The notes under the pieces are model-generated. The model worked only from the letters and a program-made list of their open reading frames with translations. It searched no databases and was not told where the DNA came from. A program made the translations under genes and the position numbers. A stretch of DNA of 64,000 bases from Iodobacter sp025352645 (GTDB lineage Bacteria > Pseudomonadota > Gammaproteobacteria > Burkholderiales > Chitinibacteraceae). Shown piece after piece: positions 59,692-64,000 of the stretch. Position 1 is the first letter of the stretch; every line of letters begins with the position of its first letter. The stretch covers positions 96,312 to 160,311 of the forward strand of contig NZ_JAWQUO010000007.1 in NCBI RefSeq assembly GCF_033446605.1. Reading direction: 5' to 3'.

Positions 59692-60552
59692 ATGAACACA
59701 CAAATTACACCTGATTGGCAAAACTGGATTGTGGAAAACTTGGCGAGGGGCTGCGTGCCGCAATCTTTGGTGGAAGTGATGGCGGGCAAGGGCTTTGATC
59801 CTATTTTTGCCAATGCGATTGTTTTTCATTTTTCGAATATTTCAACGCAAGCTAAAACCGCTTTGCCTGCTGCTGCGGTGCCTGCTGGCTATGTTGCCGA
59901 GCGGCCGCGGTTTCCCATGCAAGGTAGCGTGATTCAAACGCATGATAGGCCGGTGCGGGTAACGACTAGAATGAGCGCACCCGTGGTGGTGGTGCTGGAC
60001 GATATCTTGTCGCCAGAAGAATGCGATGAGCTGGTGCGTTTATCTAAAAGTAAGTTAAAGCGCTCTACTATTGTTGATCCGCAAACTGGAGCGGAAGAAG
60101 TGATCGATGATAGAAGTAGCTTTGGCACCTTTTTTAATGCCAATGAAAGCGAATTGATTACCCGCCTAGATCGCCGTATTGCCGAGGCAATGCACTGGCC
60201 GCTTGAAAACGGCGAGGGGCTGCAAATTTTAAATTACAAAATGGGCGGTGAGTATAAGCCACACTTTGATTACTTCCCCGTAGCAGACCCAGGCAGCCAA
60301 GTGCATTTAAAAAATGGCGGCCAACGGGTATCCACCATGGTGATCTATTTGAATGATGTGGAAGAGGGCGGTGAAACGATTTTTCCTGAGCTGGGCATGG
60401 CGATTTCACCAAAGAAAGGCTCGGCGGTTTATTTTGAATACTGTAATAGCCATAGCCAAACCGATCCACTCACGCTACACGGCGGCAACCCTGTGATCAA
60501 AGGCGAAAAATGGATCGCCACCAAGTGGATGCGCCAAGGGCGCTTTGGCTGA
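59692..60552 (+). CDS. Prolyl 4-hydroxylase-like 2OG-Fe(II) dioxygenase
   Basis: About 286 residues from ATG 59692 (MNTQITPDWQNWI). The C-terminal two thirds form a 2-oxoglutarate/Fe(II) dioxygenase of the prolyl 4-hydroxylase type. The metal triad reads HxD in KPHFDYF, with the distal His in LTLHGGNPV, and a 2OG-binding Lys/Arg follows in KGEKWIATKWMRQ. LVVVLDDILSPEEC-like VVVLDDILSPEECDEL and EGGETIFPELG are also typical. The first 90 residues are a small helical domain. Bacterial homologues hydroxylate proline in elongation factor Tu or other proteins, but the substrate here is unknown. AAAAGGA precedes the ATG better than the upstream ATG at 59683. Confidence 0.9.
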   Translation: MNTQITPDWQNWIVENLARGCVPQSLVEVMAGKGFDPIFANAIVFHFSNISTQAKTALPAAAVPAGYVAERPRFPMQGSVIQTHDRPVRVTTRMSAPVVVVLDDILSPEECDELVRLSKSKLKRSTIVDPQTGAEEVIDDRSSFGTFFNANESELITRLDRRIAEAMHWPLENGEGLQILNYKMGGEYKPHFDYFPVADPGSQVHLKNGGQRVSTMVIYLNDVEEGGETIFPELGMAISPKKGSAVYFEYCNSHSQTDPLTLHGGNPVIKGEKWIATKWMRQGRFG

Positions 60553-60570
60553 TTAAGTCAGGATGTTTTA

Positions 60571-60615
60571 TCTTGCCCACGCGGCTAACGCGTGGGCACA
60601 GGTGCCCACCCTACA
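60571..60615. repeat. GTAGGGTGGGC repeat overlapping a stop codon
   Basis: CTTGCCCACGCG, then CGCGTGGGCA, then GCCCACCCTACA (60604-60615). Its terminal TAG (60611-60613 on the minus strand) is the stop codon of the adjacent lyase gene. Confidence 0.75.
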
Positions 60616-61702
60616 GTTGATCTGCCCTGCGTAAACTCAGCGGCTCGCCGTGTTCTGCCGTCTGGTTAATTTGCGCTAGCCAAGGTGCAATATCAATGTC
60701 GCGCTCAGCCAGCCAGGCGTCGTTGTAATAAGAATGCGCATAGCGCTCGCCGCTGTCGCAAAGCAGGGTAACAATGCTGCCACTTTGCCCAGCGGCTTTC
60801 ATTTCTAGCGCTAAAGCCAGTACCCCCGCTAAATTACATCCGGTAGACCCGCCAACGCGCCGCCCCAGTTTGGTCGCTAGCCAGCGTGTAGCGGCAATTG
60901 AGAGTGCATCGGGCACTTGAAACATGCTGTCGATCACTGATGGGATAAACGATGCTTCTACTTTAGGCCGGCCAATGCCTTCGATTAAAGAGCCGCAATG
61001 CAGGCTTAAGCTGCGATCCTTGCTACAAAACGCATCAAAAAACACCGAGTTATCAGGGTCCACGCAGGCAATTTTGGTGGCGTGCTGGCGGTAGCGCACA
61101 TAGCGCCCTAGCGTGGCTGATGTGCCGCCGGTGCCGCAGCTAGCCACAATCCATTTTGGAATAGGGTGCGGCTCCAGCGCCATTTGGGCGTAGATGGATT
61201 CGGCAATATTATTATTGGCTCGCCAATCGGTGGCGCGCTCGGCATAGGTAAATTGGTCCATAAAATGCCCGCCCGTTTCGGCGGCAAGCTTGAGCGATTC
61301 GCTATGCAGCGTGGTGGGGTCGCTGACCAAATGGCAGCGGCCGCCATAAAAAGTAATCGCAGCGATTTTTTCTGGGCTGGTGGATGCGGGCATTACCGCA
61401 ATAAATGGTAGACCTAGCAGCCTAGCAAAATAGGCTTCAGAAATCGCGGTTGAGCCGCTAGAGGCTTCAATTACCGTGCTTTTGGCGTGAATCCAGCCAT
61501 TTGCCAGCGAGTATAAAAACAGCGAGCGCGCTAGGCGGTGTTTTAAGCTGCCCGTTGGGTGACTGGATTCGTCTTTTAAATAAAAGTCGATACCTGGGAA
61601 GCCAGGCAAAGTGAGCGGGATTAAGTGAGTATCGGCAGAGCGGTTAAAATCAGCTTCAATGGTGCGAATTGCACGAGCAACCCAAGCGCGGCTATCAGTC
61701 AT
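60611..61702 (-). CDS. PLP-dependent cysteine synthase/desulfhydrase-family protein
   Basis: About 363 residues from ATG 61702 (MTDSRAWVARAIRTIEADF). A fold-type II PLP enzyme of the cysteine synthase/CBS superfamily. The PLP Lys is in PTGSLKHRLAR, the substrate loop in IEASSGSTAISEAYFARL, and the PLP phosphate loop in ASCGTGGTSATLGRY. RRVGGSTGCNLAGVL and LLCDSGERYAHSYYNDAWL are conserved in the subgroup related to L-cysteine desulfhydrases (Cds1-like). It is likely a cysteine-degrading or sulfur-transfer enzyme, not the housekeeping CysK. The frame opens to 61744, with other ATGs at 61714 and 61702. Its TAG stop lies in an inserted repeat. Confidence 0.8.
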   Translation of the reverse strand: MTDSRAWVARAIRTIEADFNRSADTHLIPLTLPGFPGIDFYLKDESSHPTGSLKHRLARSLFLYSLANGWIHAKSTVIEASSGSTAISEAYFARLLGLPFIAVMPASTSPEKIAAITFYGGRCHLVSDPTTLHSESLKLAAETGGHFMDQFTYAERATDWRANNNIAESIYAQMALEPHPIPKWIVASCGTGGTSATLGRYVRYRQHATKIACVDPDNSVFFDAFCSKDRSLSLHCGSLIEGIGRPKVEASFIPSVIDSMFQVPDALSIAATRWLATKLGRRVGGSTGCNLAGVLALALEMKAAGQSGSIVTLLCDSGERYAHSYYNDAWLAERDIDIAPWLAQINQTAEHGEPLSLRRADQL

Positions 61703-61797
61703 ATTTATGCTCATCTTTTGGCAAATTAGAGCACAGCATTCCATGAGTACAGGCTGGATTCAAGTTAAAAGGGAATTTACTTAGGCGGGGAGTAGGC

Positions 61798-61829
61798 AAA
61801 ATAAAAGGCACTTCGCGTGCCTTTTATTT
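61798..61829. terminator. Bidirectional intrinsic terminator
   Basis: AAAATAAAAGGCAC (61798-61811) pairs with GTGCCTTTTATTT (61817-61829) around TTCGC, with T runs both ways. Ends the comEA transcript. Confidence 0.88.
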
Positions 61830-61844
61830 TTTATAACTAAGGGA

Positions 61845-62213
61845 TTATTTCTTTGCTGCAGGCTTGCTCGCTTCTGGTTTAGCAGCGGGCTTAGCTGGTT
61901 TTTCTGCCTTGGCTGCAGAAGCCATTGGTTTTTCCATTTTTGCTGCGGGGGCGGCTGTTTTACCACCTACAGAAACTTCAGCTTTGACTTTATTGAACAC
62001 GCCGTCTTTGATACCAGGTACTTTTTTCAGGTCTTCAACGGTTTTAAATGGGCCATTTTTGCCGCGATATTCAACAATCGCTTTTGCCTTGGCTGGGCCA
62101 AATCCGTTGACGGCTTCTAACTCTGTTTGGCTAGCAGTGTTAATATCCACCACCGCAAATGCCATACCGTGAAGTGCAAAAGCGCTTAATAATGCGATTA
62201 GCCATTTCTTCAT
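61845..62213 (-). CDS. ComEA-like helix-hairpin-helix DNA-binding protein
   Basis: A 122-residue exported protein. Signal peptide MKKWLIALLSAFALHGMAFA, then one ComEA domain (about 22-82) with two helix-hairpin-helix motifs (INTASQTELEAVNGFGPAKA and VEDLKKVPGIKDGVF). It ends in a Lys/Ala/Pro-rich tail (about 85-122) that is highly basic. ComEA binds incoming DNA in the periplasm and pulls it inward during natural transformation, together with the type IV pilus, which this genome encodes (pilT, pilU). The basic tail is longer than in most ComEA proteins and may add DNA binding. Confidence 0.9.
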   Translation of the reverse strand: MKKWLIALLSAFALHGMAFAVVDINTASQTELEAVNGFGPAKAKAIVEYRGKNGPFKTVEDLKKVPGIKDGVFNKVKAEVSVGGKTAAPAAKMEKPMASAAKAEKPAKPAAKPEASKPAAKK

Positions 62214-62319
62214 GAGATTCCCTTTATTTAAGATAAACAGACGGGCCCTGAGGGCAATGCCTGCTTAATATAGCATGCCTTGTTAGCAAGTGCTTTTCGC
62301 GTCAGATTAGGTTCAGTTT

Positions 62320-63150
62320 ATGGTTGCAATTACACCCGAACAAGCCGTGGGGCATTATGAAAACTTCCCTGTGGCATCCCTGCTATTACCCCGCAAATAT
62401 CGCAAAGCCGTGGCGGCGGTGTACCACTTTGCCCGCCATGCCGACGATCTGGCCGACGAGGGCGATGCCACGCCCGCAGAGCGCCTAGCCGCGCTGGCCG
62501 CTTGCCGTGCAGAATTAGCCCTGATGGCGGCAGGGCAAACCCCGCTAACAGCGCGCTATCAGGCGTTGGCCGTGTCCACGCAGCAGTATCAAATCCCAAT
62601 CCAGCTTTATCACGATCTGCTGGATGCCTTTACCCAAGACGTAACCAAACACCGTTTTGCGGATTTTGGTGAGCTAATCTATTACTGCCGCCGCTCTGCC
62701 AACCCCGTTGGGCGTATCTTATTGCATATTTTTGGGCTGGCTACGCCGCGTAATTTGGCCTTGTCTGACGGCATTTGTAGCGCCTTGCAGCTAATTAATT
62801 TTTGGCAAGATGTAGAAAAAGACTGGGCCAATGGCCGGGTTTATTTCCCGCAAGCTGATTTAGAGCGCTTTGGCGTGAGCGAAGCGCAAATTGCCGCTGG
62901 CGAAATCAACGCCAACTGGCGGCGCTTAATGGCGTTTCAGGTGCGGCGCAGCCAAAAAATGCTGCACGCCGGAGCGCCGCTAGGCAAAATCTTGCTAGGA
63001 CGAGTTGGCCTAGAGATTCGCCTCACCATCCTTGGCGGCGACGCTATTTTAGAAAAACTAAAGCTCGAGCCCGATGTCTTCCGCCACCGCCCCGTACTGG
63101 TCTGGCGCGATTGGCCCAGATTGCTATGGCGGGCGCTGCGGGCTAAGTAA
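62320..63150 (+). CDS. hpnC: Squalene/hydroxysqualene synthase HpnC
   Basis: A 276-residue trans-prenyltransferase of the squalene/phytoene synthase family, subtype HpnC. HpnC with HpnD and HpnE makes squalene from farnesyl diphosphate for hopanoid synthesis. Asp-rich motifs are HADDLADEGD and INFWQDVEKDW. Subtype landmarks are LLDAFTQDVTKHRF, LIYYCRRSANPVGRILLHIFG and NGRVYFPQADLERFGV. No hpnD, hpnE or shc gene is in the window, although the order can continue past the right edge only after an unrelated nuclease gene. Divergent from comEA. Confidence 0.92.
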   Translation: MVAITPEQAVGHYENFPVASLLLPRKYRKAVAAVYHFARHADDLADEGDATPAERLAALAACRAELALMAAGQTPLTARYQALAVSTQQYQIPIQLYHDLLDAFTQDVTKHRFADFGELIYYCRRSANPVGRILLHIFGLATPRNLALSDGICSALQLINFWQDVEKDWANGRVYFPQADLERFGVSEAQIAAGEINANWRRLMAFQVRRSQKMLHAGAPLGKILLGRVGLEIRLTILGGDAILEKLKLEPDVFRHRPVLVWRDWPRLLWRALRAK

Positions 63151-63193
63151 ACATTCGCCAGCCCTGCTATAGAGAGTGAGTGGAGGTGGGCCG

Positions 63194-63685
63194 ATGCTTA
63201 GATTTTGTGTGCTGCTACTATTTTTAACGGCGTGTAAGGCCGATCAGCCCGCCGTGCTTGCTGGCGTGGTGATTAAAGTGCTGGATGGTGATTCCTTAAT
63301 TATCCGTGACGCGGCCAATCAAGAGCACGCACTACGGCTGGCTTTTATTGATGCCCCCGAATACAGCCAAGCTTTTGGCAGCGAGTCACGGCGCAGCCTA
63401 GATCGGTGGGCTTATCAAAAAACGGCAGTTGCAACGGTCATCGATACCGATAAATACCAGCGCAGCGTGGTGCTGCTACAGATTGCCGGCAAAGATATCA
63501 ATGCCGAGCAAGTAAAAGCAGGCTTAGCTTGGCACTACCAGCATTTTGCCAAGGGCAAGCAAAGCACAGCGCAATTTGCGCTCTACCAAGCTGCAGAAAG
63601 CGAAGCCCGCGCCGCCCAGCGCGGGCTATGGCAAGAAGCCAGCCCCATCCCGCCCTGGGATTACCGCAGGGCGCATCCTAGATAA
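63194..63685 (+). CDS. Thermonuclease (SNase-like) lipoprotein
   Basis: About 163 residues from ATG 63194. A lipoprotein signal peptide MLRFCVLLLFLTAC with a lipobox (LTAC), then a staphylococcal-nuclease-type OB fold (about 25-150): VVIKVLDGDSLIIRD, LRLAFIDAPEYSQAFG, and EQVKAGLAWHYQHF. The catalytic Arg-Glu-Arg set is represented by LRLAFID, SESRRSLD and the later YQRSV, though the exact residues need alignment. A nuclease at the cell surface may cut extracellular DNA. GGAGG lies 7 bases before the ATG; the frame also opens at GTG 63176. Follows hpnC by 43 bases. Confidence 0.88.
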   Translation: MLRFCVLLLFLTACKADQPAVLAGVVIKVLDGDSLIIRDAANQEHALRLAFIDAPEYSQAFGSESRRSLDRWAYQKTAVATVIDTDKYQRSVVLLQIAGKDINAEQVKAGLAWHYQHFAKGKQSTAQFALYQAAESEARAAQRGLWQEASPIPPWDYRRAHPR

Positions 63686-64000
63686 GCTGATTGGGGCGTA
63701 TTTCAGCTGCTTTTGTAGGGGCAGTTAGTCTGATGTTATGTAGGGTGCCAATAAGTCTGAGGGTTTATCCAGACGCATTGCACCATGTTGGCAATGAGGT
63801 TGCGTTTAGGCTAGCCGAGATTATGGCAACGGCGGTGCAATGCGCTTCGCTTGGCGACGTAAACGTCGCAAGCAAAGCTTATTGGCACCCTTGTATCTTG
63901 TTCCCTGTGGTGGTTAGCTACTACCACACGAGGTGAAGTGAGCTTGATAGCGCCCTTAAGGCATCGACCTTGTTTTGTAGATAAAGCCCTTCACCTCACT
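63686..64000. other. Gene-free end of the window, rich in repeats
   Basis: 315 bases without a convincing gene. GTAGGGGCAG near 63715, a large nested inverted repeat at 63742-63891, and GAGGTGAAGTGAGC with a mirrored CCTTCACCTCACT at the very edge. The latter may be another repeat cut by the window end. Confidence 0.5.
63742..63891. repeat. Nested inverted repeat bounded by AGGGTGCCAATAAG
   Basis: AGGGTGCCAATAAG (63742-63755) and CTTATTGGCACCCT (63878-63891) bound it. Inside, GCATTGCACC (63775-63784) pairs with GGTGCAATGC (63834-63843), and GGCGACGTAAACGTCGC forms a small hairpin near 63853-63870. It is about 150 bp with at least three nested stems, preceded by ATGTAG, like the GTAGGG family. 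Confidence 0.7.

Noticed and set aside
59553..59829. Two overlapping minus-strand frames of 82-86 codons
   Set aside because: They are antisense to the start of the dioxygenase gene and have no recognisable domain.

Overview
The window looks like chromosome of a Gram-negative betaproteobacterium of the order Neisseriales, most like Chromobacteriaceae of the Iodobacter kind. This is inferred from gene content and order: gpmI-envC-ctpA-moeB, pilT-pilU-fimV, PEP-CTERM proteins, RelA, Orn, HslO, and a moderate G+C content. No database search was possible. I see no prophage, integrase, transposase, CRISPR array or rRNA. Most of the window is core housekeeping sequence, with many small intergenic repeats and one AT-rich accessory island.

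Layout. 0.4-9 kb (mostly minus strand): a PEP-CTERM protein, an RquA-like rhodoquinone methyltransferase, two DEAD-box RNA helicases (RhlE, DbpA) and a MASE1-CHASE hybrid histidine kinase. 9-23 kb: an orphan GntR (LacI family) on the plus strand, then trpS, moeB, a small unknown, ctpA, envC and gpmI on the minus strand. Next come an ArsR-type regulator, tlpA-dsbD-cutA, fxsA (its start codon interlocks with that of cutA), and yggT-proC-yggS. 23-27.4 kb: pilT, pilU and a FimV-like protein, i.e. twitching motility and polar organisation. 28-34.7 kb: a 2-Cys peroxiredoxin, two chemoreceptors, the aldo/keto reductase tas, a TraB/GumN protein and an unknown. 35-42 kb: PutA with GTTGCA operator boxes upstream, yceH, a small His-rich ORF behind an exact sigma-54 promoter, yaeQ, a MazG-type pyrophosphohydrolase, DUF1415, a lipoprotein and tRNA-Arg(CCU). 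42.4-53 kb: a dCache chemoreceptor, relA, rsgA-phhB, an M48 protease, orn, pncC, a proteasome-type (HslV/BPH-like) hydrolase and hslO. 53.1-56.4 kb: an AT-rich island with a second PEP-CTERM protein and a secreted GH20 hexosaminidase. 56.4-64 kb: ydgA, purB, a prolyl-4-hydroxylase-like dioxygenase, a PLP-dependent lyase, comEA, hpnC and a nuclease lipoprotein.

How the genes fit together: several groups read as a motile, surface-attached, chitin-using aquatic bacterium. These are type IV pilus retraction (pilT/pilU/fimV), three chemoreceptors, a ComEA DNA-uptake protein, a secreted hexosaminidase and PEP-CTERM proteins. RquA suggests rhodoquinone-based fumarate respiration at low oxygen. DsbD/TlpA, the peroxiredoxin and HslO handle thiol and oxidative stress.

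The most interesting items are the sigma-54-driven His-rich small ORF (39.8-40.1 kb), the proteasome-like peptidase (51.4 kb), RquA, the putA operator cluster, and three families of intergenic inverted repeats. One of these families is a MITE-like element with conserved termini carrying nested GTAGGG repeats.
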